Shown in pieces: positions 53,812 to 62,833 of a DNA stretch of 64,000 bases. The DNA is from Marivita sp. GTDB lineage: Bacteria; Pseudomonadota; Alphaproteobacteria; Rhodobacterales; Rhodobacteraceae. The position numbers were made by a program, and so were the translations under genes. The stretch lies in NCBI RefSeq assembly GCF_020055675.1, contig NZ_JAIPUS010000010.1, positions 1 to 64,000 on the forward strand. Direction: 5' to 3'. A model generated the notes under the pieces. It saw only the letters and a list, made by a program, of their open reading frames with translations. It was not told where the DNA came from and did no database searches. Position 1 is the first letter of the stretch, and the number at the start of each line of letters is the position of its first letter.

Positions 53812-54487
53812 CGCGCGACGCTCCGGCACCCGGATCGTGGCCATCGGGATCAGCGTGATTGTCGGCCTGCTGCTGCTGGCCGGTATCGTGCTGTTTCTGA
53901 CCTTGCCCGATGGCAACGCGTTCAATGCGCGGGTCGAGCGGATTTTCGTCGAAAACGACGACCTCACCTCGCAGGCCGAAATCAAGCTGCTCGAGATCCT
54001 CGCCCAGTCCGGCACCGCATTCTCCGACACGCTGGCCGGGTATCGCACCGCGATTTTCGTTCTGCTGATCTTTGCGACCGCGATGCTGGTCGCGGCCTTG
54101 GTGTTTCTCATGTTGCTGGTCATGCTCAATCGCCGCATGGCCCAGATCGAGCGCTCGGGGATCCAGGTCAACTCTCTCATCGTCAGCCGGGAGGAAAACA
54201 CCGTCTACCTGAACACGATGGGATTCAAGCTGACCGATGCGATGATGGAGACGATTTCGATTCTGGCCGAAGCGCGACTGGACGACGACCTGCTGTCCGG
54301 TGCCCAGATCGAAGCGATGGTGTCCGGCAAGTCCGCAGCCGATTGCGACGAAGCCGCCGGGGCCACCCGGATCAAGCGCCTGCGCGACGGGTTGGGCAAC
54401 CAGCTGGTCAGCGAGTTGCTGATCAAGAATATCGCCCGCCGCGGTTATATGCTCGCCATCGACAAGGACGTCATCGAGGTGGTGTAA
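53783..54487 (+). CDS. Two-helix membrane protein with a winged-helix-like C-terminal region
   Basis: A 234-residue protein. Membrane helices at about 18-40 (VAIGISVIVGLLLLAGIVLFLTL) and 88-115 (IFVLLIFATAMLVAALVFLMLLVML), with about 45 residues between them facing the periplasm. The rest (about 145-234) has a layout like a winged helix of transcription regulators (TIRIKRLRDGLGNQL-type and ISELLIKNIARRGYML). The GTG start at 53783 has AAAGGA 6 nt upstream. A membrane-bound DNA-binding sensor, as in CadC or ToxR but with another topology, is possible. It overlaps the small secreted protein gene. Confidence 0.72.
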   Translation: MPDRTSSATDARRSGTRIVAIGISVIVGLLLLAGIVLFLTLPDGNAFNARVERIFVENDDLTSQAEIKLLEILAQSGTAFSDTLAGYRTAIFVLLIFATAMLVAALVFLMLLVMLNRRMAQIERSGIQVNSLIVSREENTVYLNTMGFKLTDAMMETISILAEARLDDDLLSGAQIEAMVSGKSAADCDEAAGATRIKRLRDGLGNQLVSELLIKNIARRGYMLAIDKDVIEVV

Positions 54488-54581
54488 GCCGGGACATCCG
54501 CAAAGCGGGACATCCTTTGCGCCCACCGTATTTGCGCCCATTGTTCCGGCCGCATGTTCTCATGTCGGGCTGCAAGGCAAA

Positions 54582-54751
54582 TCCGTACGAATAAACCGTA
54601 CGGCTCCGCGCCGCGCCTTGTACGGTTGAACATGCCCTGTCGTGTCATCGGTTAGGGTTGGGGGCAAATCCGCGCGATTTGGCGGGATGTCACCCTGCGT
54701 CGCATGCCGGCCCGTACAGCGGCCCCCGCTCAACCGTACAAACCGTACGGC
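54582..54751. repeat. Cluster of CGTAC-containing direct and inverted repeats
   Basis: Six GTAC-centred boxes lie in 170 bp. AAACCGTACGGC occurs twice as a perfect 12 bp direct repeat (54593-54604 and 54740-54751), each holding the palindrome CCGTACGG. TTGTACGGTTGA (54618-54629) and TCAACCGTACAA (54730-54741) form a perfect 12 bp inverted pair. CCGTACG (54583) and CCGTACA (54712) are further copies. It lies between two convergent genes, so it is not an ordinary promoter region. No terminator-like T-tract follows. Confidence 0.85.
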
Positions 54752-54755
54752 GCGG

Positions 54756-55535
54756 TCAGGTATACACCAACTTCGCCGCGATCTGGGCATGCAGATCGGG
54801 CGCCGCGCCAAGCACCCCGGCTGTCTGCGGCACAGCGTTGTTGAACCGCAGGTCGACTCCCTGCCGATCCGTCACTTTCGCGCCTGCTTCCGACAGGATC
54901 AGCGCCCCTGCCGCGATGTCCCATTCCCAGCTTGGCCGCAGCGTCAGCATGGCATCATACCGCCCCTGCGCGACCAGGCACAGCCGGTAGGCCAGCGACG
55001 GGCGGTGTGCACGTACGAACTCAGGAACCGGCGCCCGCCAGTGCTTGGGGTCCATGTTGGGCGTGGTCGCCAATACGCGCGCTTCCGAAATATCTGTTTT
55101 ATGCGAAAGGCTTATCTGCTGTTCATTCAGGAACGTCCCCTGCGAGAGGCCCGCCGCGTAAAGCAAGTCCAGTTCTGGAAGAAACACCACGCCCTGCGTC
55201 ACGACGCCATGCTCCACCACGGCCAGCGAATGCGCCCAGGTGCGCTCTCCTTTCACGAAACTGCGGGTGCCATCAATCGGATCGACGATGAACAAGCGAT
55301 CCTGCACCAGCCGCTCGGCGCTGTCCGGCGTTTCCTCGCTAAGCCAGCCATAGCCGGGCCGGGCCGTGGTCAGGCGGTCTCGCAAGGCGCGGTCCACGGC
55401 GATATCCGCTTGCGTCACCGGTCCGGCATCGCCAGGTTTTTCGTTGACTTCCAAGCCCTTGGACTTGTGGTACAGGGCGATTTCGGCCGCCTCCCTTGCG
55501 GCCTCGATCAAAAGTTCAAGATCATTCTCCAGCAA
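54756..55535 (-). CDS. Inositol monophosphatase family protein (CysQ/SuhB-like)
   Basis: A 259-residue phosphatase of the lithium-sensitive fold. Seen: WLSEETPDS (metal Glu), FIVDPIDGTRSFVKGERTWAHS near 83 and WEWDIAAGALILSEAG near 205. The DPIDGTRSF wording is shared by inositol phosphatases and some CysQ-type enzymes, so the substrate (inositol phosphate, PAP or another) is not settled. It overlaps the pmbA end by 14 nt. It is the second member of this family in the window besides the CysQ-type gene at 26157-26954. Confidence 0.88.
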   Translation of the reverse strand: MLENDLELLIEAAREAAEIALYHKSKGLEVNEKPGDAGPVTQADIAVDRALRDRLTTARPGYGWLSEETPDSAERLVQDRLFIVDPIDGTRSFVKGERTWAHSLAVVEHGVVTQGVVFLPELDLLYAAGLSQGTFLNEQQISLSHKTDISEARVLATTPNMDPKHWRAPVPEFVRAHRPSLAYRLCLVAQGRYDAMLTLRPSWEWDIAAGALILSEAGAKVTDRQGVDLRFNNAVPQTAGVLGAAPDLHAQIAAKLVYT

Positions 55536-56868
55536 GCGTCAGACCTTCCACCAGAAGCGATGGCACAACCCGGCTCAACCACGGGCGTGCATCGTTGGCT
55601 GGCGTGATTTGCTTGAGCATTTCGACAAGATTGCCCGCAATCGTCACACCGCTCACCGGGTAGGCGACCGCACCATTCTCTACCCAGACGCCGGCTGCCC
55701 CGCGCGAATAGTCCCCTGTGTTGGGGTTGATCGTGGACCCGATCATCGAGGTCACGACAAGCCCGGTTCCCATCTCGGCAATCAGGCCTTCACGGTCCAT
55801 AACTCCTTGAGTCAAAGCGATATTCGACACGCTGGGCGATGGCCCCGCGGTGGTCCCGCGCGCGGCGTTCCCGGTGGGTTGCAGTCCCAGCTTGCGCGCC
55901 GTGGCCAGATCGAGCGTCCATCCCGTCAACACCCCGTCCTTGACGATATCGCGCTTTTGCGTCGGCAAGCCTTCGGCGTCGAACGGGCGCGACCCGGCAA
56001 CGCGGACACGGTGCGGGTCCTCGGTCAGGCTCAGATGCCCTGGCAGGACCTCTTTTCCCAATAAATCCAGCGCCCAGGATGATTTGCGCGCGATCGCAAC
56101 CCCATTGATCGCCATCAATAAATGCCCGATCAGTGACGATGAAATCCGTTCGTCGAACAACACCGGGTAGGCCCCGGTCTTGGGCTTGCGCGGGTTCATT
56201 CGTTCCAGCGTCCGCTCTGCCGCCGTGCGGCCAATATCTTGCGCCGACCGCAAATCCGACTGGAAGATCCGTTGATCCGCGTCGTAATCCCGCTCCATCC
56301 CGGTTCCCGTGCCCGCAATCGCCACGCAGGACGTGGAGCGTGAGGATCGCTGATATCCGCCAGAAAACCCATTGCTTGCAGCAAGGTAGACGTCCTGCGA
56401 CCCATAGGCGGCGGAGGCTGATGAAACCTGTGTGATCCCATCCACCTGGAGAGCCGCGCTTTCCGCCTCCCGCGCGTCCCGCTCCAACGCGTCCGGCGTC
56501 GGCTCGGGCGCGGGATCGTACATTTCCAGCCGCTCGAAAGACCGGTCCTCGGCCAATTGCGCCGGATCGGCCAGGCCGACATGCGGGTCTTCCGGTGCTT
56601 CGCGCGCCATCGCAACGGCCCGCTCGGCCATCACCGCAAGGCTGTCCGACCGCACATCCGACGATGACACGTTCGCCACGCGCTGCCCGACAAAGACCCG
56701 CAACCCGATGTCCGTGGACTCGGACCGCTCCGCCTGCTCCAAAGCGCCGCCGCGCACATCGATCGAGACCGAATTGCCGGTCACGGCAACCACGTCTGCG
56801 GCATCCGCGCCGGCGGCCTTGGCCCGCTGCAGCAAGTCTTGCGTCAGGGTGTTGAGCATCTGTGTCAT
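55522..56868 (-). CDS. pmbA: PmbA/TldE-family metalloprotease subunit
   Basis: A 448-residue protein of the TldD/TldE pair, which matures modified peptides (microcin B17, for example) and degrades unfolded peptides. Seen: VDVRGGALEQAERSESTDIGLRVFVG-like start, DPAPEPTPD near 120, and VTSMIGSTINPNTGDYSRGAAGVWVENG near 395, typical of PmbA. TldE lacks the metal site itself and needs TldD, which is not in the window. ATG 56868 has GGAGG 4 nt upstream; the much longer upstream frame crosses the neighbouring gap and is rejected. Confidence 0.93.
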   Translation of the reverse strand: MTQMLNTLTQDLLQRAKAAGADAADVVAVTGNSVSIDVRGGALEQAERSESTDIGLRVFVGQRVANVSSSDVRSDSLAVMAERAVAMAREAPEDPHVGLADPAQLAEDRSFERLEMYDPAPEPTPDALERDAREAESAALQVDGITQVSSASAAYGSQDVYLAASNGFSGGYQRSSRSTSCVAIAGTGTGMERDYDADQRIFQSDLRSAQDIGRTAAERTLERMNPRKPKTGAYPVLFDERISSSLIGHLLMAINGVAIARKSSWALDLLGKEVLPGHLSLTEDPHRVRVAGSRPFDAEGLPTQKRDIVKDGVLTGWTLDLATARKLGLQPTGNAARGTTAGPSPSVSNIALTQGVMDREGLIAEMGTGLVVTSMIGSTINPNTGDYSRGAAGVWVENGAVAYPVSGVTIAGNLVEMLKQITPANDARPWLSRVVPSLLVEGLTLAGE

Positions 56869-56947
56869 GGGGCCTCCGGTGCCTCTGCCTGCGAGGCAGT
56901 GACGTAGAGCGGTCGGGACGTCACCGCAACCCTGAAGGGTCAATACA

Positions 56948-57712
56948 CTAAGGCTCGACCGTTTCGACCACACCCAGAATCGGACCCATCCAGCGCCCGA
57001 AATCCGACCGGTTGAGCCCGGGAGCATGCAGGCGCGATACGCGGCCGTCCAGGAACAACGCCTGCGGCAGGTCAAGGTCATCGCGAAAGATGCGCCCGAA
57101 TTCGTGGAATGTCACCGGCGCGTCCGAAATCGCGAAAACCACCCGCGTGCCGTCCTCGGAGGTGCCAACCCCGTTCCGGATATACCGCGAGGTGCCGTCC
57201 TCCAGGAACCTTGGGTGCAAATTCCCGTCGATCACCAACATCGGACCCGATTGCGTGGCATGGCGACAGTCCGGGCGCGCCGCTTCATAACGAAGGGTCT
57301 CGATCACATCGGCCCGACCTTGCTGGATGCAGAACACGCCGTTGGGCAAAAGCCCGAAATTTCCGGGACCTGCAGTGGGGATCACCCGCATGACCTCTTG
57401 ACCGTTCTCGATGTAATGCCCGACAGGCGCGCGGTCGTCATGGTACATTCCGCCGTTCATCGCGACGGAGAGACGCCGACCCTCGGTCTTCAGTTCTGCG
57501 TCGATTGCAGAAAACTGGCCAAACCTGTCGCCCGATGGCGCATCAAGGAACAGGCGCAAATCGTCGGTGCGCGGATCAATGTCGCAGGCGGTGTAGCGCA
57601 GGCCGTCAAAGTTGCGCTCCTCGCAGACGACTTCGGACTGGGCAGTCAGGGTCGTGCCAAGCAGCGCAAGCGCCGCCAGCGTGCCCCTAGTTTTCCACGT
57701 CACGGCGGACAT
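56948..57712 (-). CDS. Exported phosphodiester glycosidase-like (DUF2233) protein
   Basis: A 254-residue protein with a signal peptide (about 1-27, [15 protein letters not shown]). Its DUF2233/NAGPA-like domain is marked by [47 protein letters not shown] and [18 protein letters not shown]. Related proteins include the mammalian uncovering enzyme that removes a GlcNAc cap, and bacterial envelope proteins of unclear role. Three Cys outside the signal region. It overlaps the end of rbfA by 26 nt, so it shares that transcript; in many bacteria truB would be here instead. Confidence 0.85.
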   Translation of the reverse strand: MSAVTWKTRGTLAALALLGTTLTAQSEVVCEERNFDGLRYTACDIDPRTDDLRLFLDAPSGDRFGQFSAIDAELKTEGRRLSVAMNGGMYHDDRAPVGHYIENGQEVMRVIPTAGPGNFGLLPNGVFCIQQGRADVIETLRYEAARPDCRHATQSGPMLVIDGNLHPRFLEDGTSRYIRNGVGTSEDGTRVVFAISDAPVTFHEFGRIFRDDLDLPQALFLDGRVSRLHAPGLNRSDFGRWMGPILGVVETVEP

Positions 57713-58082
57713 CGTCTTTCTCGAAAATGCGGCGGGTATCGTCCATCCGGTCGAACGTGTCGTCCAGTCGAAAGCGTAGTTCGGGCGAGAACTTGAGCGT
57801 CAGGTTCTTTGCCACGATACGCCGCAATTCGTTGCGATTGCGGTTCAGAAGCCCGAGAAGTTCGTCCTGCCCATCCCCCATCAAGGGCACGACGAAAGCT
57901 GTTGCCACCTTGAGGTCGGGAGATGTGCGGACTTCGCCCACTGTAATGGAATAGCGATTGAGGTCCGGATCGTGAATGTCGCCACGCGCCAGCACGTCCG
58001 CCAGTGTGCGCCGGATCAATTCGCCAACGCGCAGTTGCCGTTGGCTCGGTCCGTCAGAGCTGTGAGATCGGTTTTTTGCCAT
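57687..58082 (-). CDS. rbfA: 30S ribosome-binding factor RbfA
   Basis: A 131-residue KH-like protein helping late 30S subunit maturation. Seen: [16 protein letters not shown] at the N-terminus, [20 protein letters not shown], and [20 protein letters not shown] near the C-terminus, the family pattern. It is divergent from dapB over an 85 bp gap and overlaps the DUF2233 gene. Confidence 0.95.
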   Translation of the reverse strand: MAKNRSHSSDGPSQRQLRVGELIRRTLADVLARGDIHDPDLNRYSITVGEVRTSPDLKVATAFVVPLMGDGQDELLGLLNRNRNELRRIVAKNLTLKFSPELRFRLDDTFDRMDDTRRIFEKDDVRRDVEN

Positions 58083-58167
58083 GAACGGGACATAAGGCTT
58101 CTGGCAGCCTTTGCCAAGCAGGGGACCAACCGCTATTGAGGCGAAAATTCACCGGCGGAGAATGGGC

Positions 58168-58986
58168 ATGAGCGAAGAGGTCGGCGTGGTTGTCACCGGA
58201 GTATCTGGACGCATGGGACAGATGCTCGTGACAGAAATCGAAAAAAACTCAAAGCTTTACCTTGCCGGTGCCATAGACCGCGCCGGGCATGACTGGGTGG
58301 GTCAGGATTTGGGCACAGCGATGGGCAGGGGCGCCAACGGTGTGATAGTGGCGGATGACCCGCTGGACAGTTTCGCGCGTGCTCAGGCGGTGATCGACTT
58401 CACCGCGCCCGCCGCCACTGTCGGGTTCGCCGAACTGGCGGCGCAGGCCCGCGCCGTGCATGTGATCGGGACAACCGGCCTGTCCGAACAGGACCTGACC
58501 AAGATCAAGGCCGCGGCGCGCCACTCGGTTGTCGTGCGCGCCGGCAACATGAGCCTTGGCGTGAACCTGCTTACGGTGCTGACGCGCAAGGTCGCTGCGG
58601 CGCTCGATGCGGATTATGATATCGAGGTGATCGAGGCGCACCACAACCAGAAGGTCGACGCGCCCTCGGGCACAGCCCTGATGTTGGGTGAGGCCGCAGC
58701 GGAGGGGCGTGGCGTCGATCTGCGCGAGGTGTCGGACCGGGGCCGCGATGGGATTTCCGGCGCGCGCGACCGGGGCGCGATCGGGTTCAGCGCCATCCGC
58801 GGGGGGGACATCGTGGGTGAACATGATGTCATGTTCGCCGCCGAAGGCGAGCGTATCATCTTGCGCCACATCGCCAGCGACCGGGCGCTTTTCGCGCGCG
58901 GTGCGCTCAAGGCGGCGCTTTGGGGCCAGGACAAGGCGCCCGGAGAATACGACATGCTGGACGTTCTGGGGCTGTCCGAAGGCTGA
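58168..58986 (+). CDS. dapB: 4-hydroxy-tetrahydrodipicolinate reductase
   Basis: A 272-residue NAD(P)H enzyme of the lysine and diaminopimelate pathway. Seen: [14 protein letters not shown] (dinucleotide loop), [10 protein letters not shown] near 75, and [23 protein letters not shown] near 155 with the catalytic His and Lys. ATG 58168 has GGAG 7 nt upstream; the ATG at 58162 is too close to it. Single gene between rbfA and a small secreted protein gene. Confidence 0.97.
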   Translation: MSEEVGVVVTGVSGRMGQMLVTEIEKNSKLYLAGAIDRAGHDWVGQDLGTAMGRGANGVIVADDPLDSFARAQAVIDFTAPAATVGFAELAAQARAVHVIGTTGLSEQDLTKIKAAARHSVVVRAGNMSLGVNLLTVLTRKVAAALDADYDIEVIEAHHNQKVDAPSGTALMLGEAAAEGRGVDLREVSDRGRDGISGARDRGAIGFSAIRGGDIVGEHDVMFAAEGERIILRHIASDRALFARGALKAALWGQDKAPGEYDMLDVLGLSEG

Positions 58987-59071
58987 CACGGAAAGGCGCG
59001 ATGCCGGAAACCTTTTGATCCAGATGCGCGTTGGACACGTATTCTGCGTAACCCAAGCCCGAGAGGATCAA

Positions 59072-59434
59072 ATGTTGACCCGTGTTTCCCTGATCGTGGC
59101 CGCCGCGGTTGCACTTGGCTTTCCACAGAGCGCTGCCGCCGAATTGAAGCGGATCGAAAGCAAATCCGAATTCGTGCAGATTGTGCAGGGCAAGACCCTG
59201 TCGCGACCCCTGGTGCGTCTGGCCGTCGATCAGAACGGTGGCATCACGGGACGGGGCGTGACCTGGGATGTGACCGGCTCCTGGTCTTGGCAAGACGGCT
59301 TCTTTTGTCGGGACCTGACCTGGGGAGGTGATGACCTTGGCTATGATTGCCAGGAAGTACGCGCCAATGATAGCGAGGTGCGGTTCACCTCGGATCAAGG
59401 GGCCGGAGACACGGCAGATTTCCGACTGCGGTGA
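59072..59434 (+). CDS. Small secreted protein of unknown function
   Basis: A 120-residue protein with a signal peptide (MLTRVSLIVAAAVALGFPQSAAA). The mature part of about 97 residues has two Cys and many aromatic residues (GVTWDVTGSWSWQDGFFCRDLTW, DLGYDCQEV), a layout that suggests a small beta-barrel or sandwich. AGAGGA lies 4 nt before the ATG. Such proteins occur widely in Rhodobacterales, from memory; the function is unknown. The next gene is convergent with a 3 nt gap. Confidence 0.78.
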   Translation: MLTRVSLIVAAAVALGFPQSAAAELKRIESKSEFVQIVQGKTLSRPLVRLAVDQNGGITGRGVTWDVTGSWSWQDGFFCRDLTWGGDDLGYDCQEVRANDSEVRFTSDQGAGDTADFRLR

Positions 59435-59437
59435 GTT

Positions 59438-59620
59438 TCAGAAATCGATCGCCAAGCCGCCTTTTTCCCAATCCCCGTAACGCACCGGTTCCGGTCCGTC
59501 ACGGCCGCCGAGCTCTTTCGGTAAGGGGGCTTCCGAGGCTGCCTTCTTGCGCCGCGCTTCGGCTTCGGCCAAGGCACGTTGCGCGGCGGGTGGCAAATCG
59601 ATGGGGTTATCGGAACTCAT
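59438..59620 (-). CDS. DUF1674 protein (SdhAF4-like succinate dehydrogenase assembly factor)
   Basis: A 60-residue protein. The C-terminal motif RYGDWEKGGLAIDF closely follows the DUF1674 pattern (RYGDWE then DF at the end). Relatives in mitochondria (SDHAF4) help place the flavin-loaded subunit into complex II, and bacterial homologs likely do the same. The N-terminal half is rich in Ala, Glu and Lys. ATG 59620 has GGA upstream; longer frames upstream cross the gap and are not used. Other succinate dehydrogenase genes are not in the window. Confidence 0.82.
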   Translation of the reverse strand: MSSDNPIDLPPAAQRALAEAEARRKKAASEAPLPKELGGRDGPEPVRYGDWEKGGLAIDF

Positions 59621-59699
59621 CTCGGGCTTTCCTCTTGTATGAGTTTGATATACGCGCCATCCGGTCCCTGACAACCCCGGTCCAATACAGGAAAGTCCT

Positions 59700-60980
59700 T
59701 TGCCCGCACCTGCCTCTCCGCGTCGCGTAGCTCTTGATGGGTTGAGCCAGATTATCGGCGAAGGCCGGATCCTTTCGGATGTCATGGCCGATCCGCTCTG
59801 GCAGGACCTGACACCCGCCGAACGCGCTGCCGCGCAACGGCTTGTCACGGACACGCTTCGGTATCTGGGCCGAGCGGATCACCTCTTGGCCTCCAACCTG
59901 CAGCGCACGCCGCCCTTGAAGGTCATGAACCTTCTTCGATTGGCGACGGTGGAGTTGATGACCGGCGGCGCTGCGCATGGTGTCGTGAACGATGCTGTCA
60001 ACCTTGCTGCGGGAAACAAGAAAACCGCGCCCATGAAAGGGTTGGTGAACGCCGTGTTGCGCAAGATCACGGCGCTGGATCAAAGCGCCTGGGATGCGGC
60101 GCCGGACACGATGCTGCCCAAATGGCTGCGTCCCAAGCTTGCCAAGGACTGGAGCAAAGCGGGTGTCGCACGGATCGAACGCGCCCATGCGGTGCCGCCG
60201 CCTGTTGATCTGAGCGTGAAATCCGACGCGCAGGGGTGGGCAGACACCCTTGATGGGACGCTGTTGCCCACCGGGTCCGTTCGCTTGTCAGCGCGGGGGC
60301 AATTGTCAGCATTGCCGGGGTTCGACACCGGCGATTGGTGGGTGCAGGACGCCGCTGCCGCACTGCCGGTTCAGCTTTTGGGGGATGTGACAGGGGCGCG
60401 TGTTCTCGACATCGGCGCGGCGCCGGGCGGCAAGACCATGCAGCTTGCCGCGCGTGGCGCAGACGTGACGGCGCTGGATGTATCCGAACCGCGCATGGTG
60501 CGGCTCAGGGAAAATCTTGCCCGGACAAAGCTGGCAGCGCGGACTGTTGTGGCAAATGCGCTGACACATCAAGACGACCCGTTCGATGCGATCCTGCTGG
60601 ACGCACCCTGCTCCGCGACCGGCACGATCCGGCGGCATCCCGATCTTCCTTACGTCAAATCACAGGCGGGAATAGACGATCTGGTCAAGCTGCAACGCAG
60701 CCTGCTGCTTCGTGCGGTTCACTTTCTCAAACCGGGCGGGAAACTGGTCTTTTGCACCTGTAGCCTGCTGCGCGAGGAGGGAGAGGATCAAGTCAAGTGG
60801 CTGTTGTCGCAGACGGGCGATCTGACCCTGCTTTCCCCCTCGGCCGCCGGTCTTGACACGCGCTGGATCAGTCCTGAAGGCGGCGTCCGCCTGCGGCCGG
60901 ATTATTGGCCGGACCGGGGCGGCATGGACGGATTCTACATGGCAGTGTTGCAGCGCAATGGCAGTCCGCCGCCCGCCTGA
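59700..60980 (+). CDS. RsmB/NOP family RNA cytosine-5 methyltransferase
   Basis: A 426-residue enzyme. The N-terminal NusB-like domain is about 1-140 (DLTPAERAAAQRLVTDTLRYLGR). The SAM domain has VLDIGAAPGGKTMQLAARG near 235, LLDAPCSATGTIRRHPD near 300 and FCTCSLLREEGE near 350, which contain the two Cys of the m5C mechanism. The likely target is 16S rRNA (C967 as for RsmB), but paralogs exist. The start is TTG 59700 with AGGA 7 nt upstream; no ATG fits. Precedes a heparinase-like gene by 83 bp. Confidence 0.92.
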   Translation: MPAPASPRRVALDGLSQIIGEGRILSDVMADPLWQDLTPAERAAAQRLVTDTLRYLGRADHLLASNLQRTPPLKVMNLLRLATVELMTGGAAHGVVNDAVNLAAGNKKTAPMKGLVNAVLRKITALDQSAWDAAPDTMLPKWLRPKLAKDWSKAGVARIERAHAVPPPVDLSVKSDAQGWADTLDGTLLPTGSVRLSARGQLSALPGFDTGDWWVQDAAAALPVQLLGDVTGARVLDIGAAPGGKTMQLAARGADVTALDVSEPRMVRLRENLARTKLAARTVVANALTHQDDPFDAILLDAPCSATGTIRRHPDLPYVKSQAGIDDLVKLQRSLLLRAVHFLKPGGKLVFCTCSLLREEGEDQVKWLLSQTGDLTLLSPSAAGLDTRWISPEGGVRLRPDYWPDRGGMDGFYMAVLQRNGSPPPA

Positions 60981-61063
60981 CAATTCCGCCGTGACTTGCC
61001 TCGGTCACAAAGCTATGGTGCTGGGAAAAACCGCCTGCGCAAAGCCAGGCAGAGGCAGAGCTG

Positions 61064-62812
61064 ATGTTTCGACTGGACGCCGCAAAACGGGCGCAGACCC
61101 GGCTTTTGGACCGTGTTCACGCGCGCCTGTCCGCGCGCGTCCGGCCGGCGACCGCCTTTGTCGGCCAGCCCGAACCACGAGCCGTCGGGTCCTATGCCCG
61201 CGGGCGGCAGCTGACGGCGGGCAATCTTTTGTTCGCGGGGCATCTGGTTGAAGCGCCGGGCGCGATCCTTTGGGATATTCCCCCGCCGGATGATATTTTC
61301 CTCGAAGAACTTCACGGTTTCCACTGGCTTGACGACATGGCGAGCGTTGGCGATCCGGTAACGCGCAAAACCGCGCAGGCTTGGCTGTTCGAGTGGATAA
61401 CCCGCTATGGCAACGGATCCGGCCCGGGCTGGACAGCGGAATTGGCCGGGCGACGCGTGATCCGGTGGCTGCATCACGCGTTTTTCGTGTTGGGCGGCTC
61501 CACGCCGGAACAATCGCGGGCGTTCTTTCGGTCCATCGCGCAGCAGACGATATTTCTAAACCGCCGCTGGCACAGCGCGTGCCCCGGATTGCCCCGCTTC
61601 GAAGCGTTGACGGGACTCATTTCAGCCGGCCTGTCCCTGCAGGGCATGGAGGCACAGGCCGACCCTGCGATCAAGGCGCTGGGCCAGGAATGCGAGCGTC
61701 AGATCAACGAAGGAGGCGGCGTTTCGACCCGCAACCCCGAAGAGTTGATGGAGGTGTGCACCCTTTTGATCTGGGCACGCGATGCGTTGCAGGAAACGGC
61801 CCGCGCGCCGGAGCCCGCACATATTCACGCGATTGCCAAGATCGTGCCAACGCTTCGCGCATTGCGCCATTGCGATGGTGGCCTCGCGCGATTTCACGGC
61901 GGTGGGCGTGGTATGGAGGGGCGGCTGGACACCGCGCTTGCTGCGGCGGGCGTAAAGGCGCAGGTTCCGCAGAACCTTGTCATGGGGTTTGCGCGCCTGT
62001 CCGCCGGCCGCACCTCCCTGATCATTGACGCGGCGCCTCCGCCGACAGGAATGTCCAGCATCAATGCCCATGCTTCGACGCTTGCCTTCGAGCTCACGTC
62101 CGGGCGGCGTCCTCTCGTCGTGAACTGCGGGTCGGGATCGGCCTTTGGCGAGGACTGGCGCAGGGCGGGGCGGGCGACCCCATCGCATTCGACCCTGTGT
62201 CTTGACGGCTATTCCAGTGCGCGCCTGGGAGACACGACCCGGGTCGGCTCGATCAAGCGTGAGCTGCTTGACGATGCGCCGAGGAATGTGCCGGTGGAAA
62301 TATCGCGCGCCACCGACGGCATCCGATTCGAGGGCGGGCATGACGGGTATTCGCGGACGCATGGCCTGACCCATGCGCGCATCCTCGAGCTGACATTCGA
62401 TGGCCGCGGGGTCGTGGGTGAGGACCTTTTGGTGGCACTCAACAGCAACGGCAAGGCGCAGTTCGACAAGAAAATGGAAGACAGCCGCCTGTCGGGTATC
62501 CCGTTTGACATTCGCTTCCACCTGCATCCCGAGGTCGACACCGCCATCGACATGAATGGAACCGCTGTTTCAATGGCTTTGAGAAGTGGCGAGATCTGGG
62601 TTTTCCGCTACGCCGGGCGGTGCAACCTGTCGCTGGAGGCGTCGGTTTACCTTGAAAAGGGGCGATTGCGCCCCCGCGCGACGAAACAGGTCGTTTTAAC
62701 CGGTCGCGCAATGGAGTATGCAACCCGCGTTCGCTGGTCTTTGGCCAAGGCGCAGGATACCGCCATCGCGGTGCGGGACCTGGCCGAGGACGATGCGATG
62801 CTGCTGAACTGA
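61064..62812 (+). CDS. Heparinase II/III-like protein
   Basis: A 582-residue protein with an alpha-helical N-terminal half (about 60-290, with WHSACPGLPRFEALTGLISAG) and a beta-sandwich C-terminal half (about 320-560), matching the heparinase II/III layout. FHGGGRGMEG and VVNCGSGSAFGEDWRRAGRATPSHSTL are typical of these proteins. No signal peptide is seen, which is unexpected for a polysaccharide lyase and suggests a cytoplasmic role or unusual export. Genes like this lie between an rsmB-type gene and purH in many Roseobacters, from memory. The substrate is unknown. Confidence 0.86.
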   Translation: MFRLDAAKRAQTRLLDRVHARLSARVRPATAFVGQPEPRAVGSYARGRQLTAGNLLFAGHLVEAPGAILWDIPPPDDIFLEELHGFHWLDDMASVGDPVTRKTAQAWLFEWITRYGNGSGPGWTAELAGRRVIRWLHHAFFVLGGSTPEQSRAFFRSIAQQTIFLNRRWHSACPGLPRFEALTGLISAGLSLQGMEAQADPAIKALGQECERQINEGGGVSTRNPEELMEVCTLLIWARDALQETARAPEPAHIHAIAKIVPTLRALRHCDGGLARFHGGGRGMEGRLDTALAAAGVKAQVPQNLVMGFARLSAGRTSLIIDAAPPPTGMSSINAHASTLAFELTSGRRPLVVNCGSGSAFGEDWRRAGRATPSHSTLCLDGYSSARLGDTTRVGSIKRELLDDAPRNVPVEISRATDGIRFEGGHDGYSRTHGLTHARILELTFDGRGVVGEDLLVALNSNGKAQFDKKMEDSRLSGIPFDIRFHLHPEVDTAIDMNGTAVSMALRSGEIWVFRYAGRCNLSLEASVYLEKGRLRPRATKQVVLTGRAMEYATRVRWSLAKAQDTAIAVRDLAEDDAMLLN

Positions 62813-62833
62813 ACACTGGGAATTTTTGCTGCC

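Noticed and set aside
54642-55607. A plus-strand frame of 321 codons across the CGTAC region and the phosphatase gene.
   Set aside because: Mostly antisense to the inositol-monophosphatase family gene, whose catalytic motifs are intact; no ribosome site.
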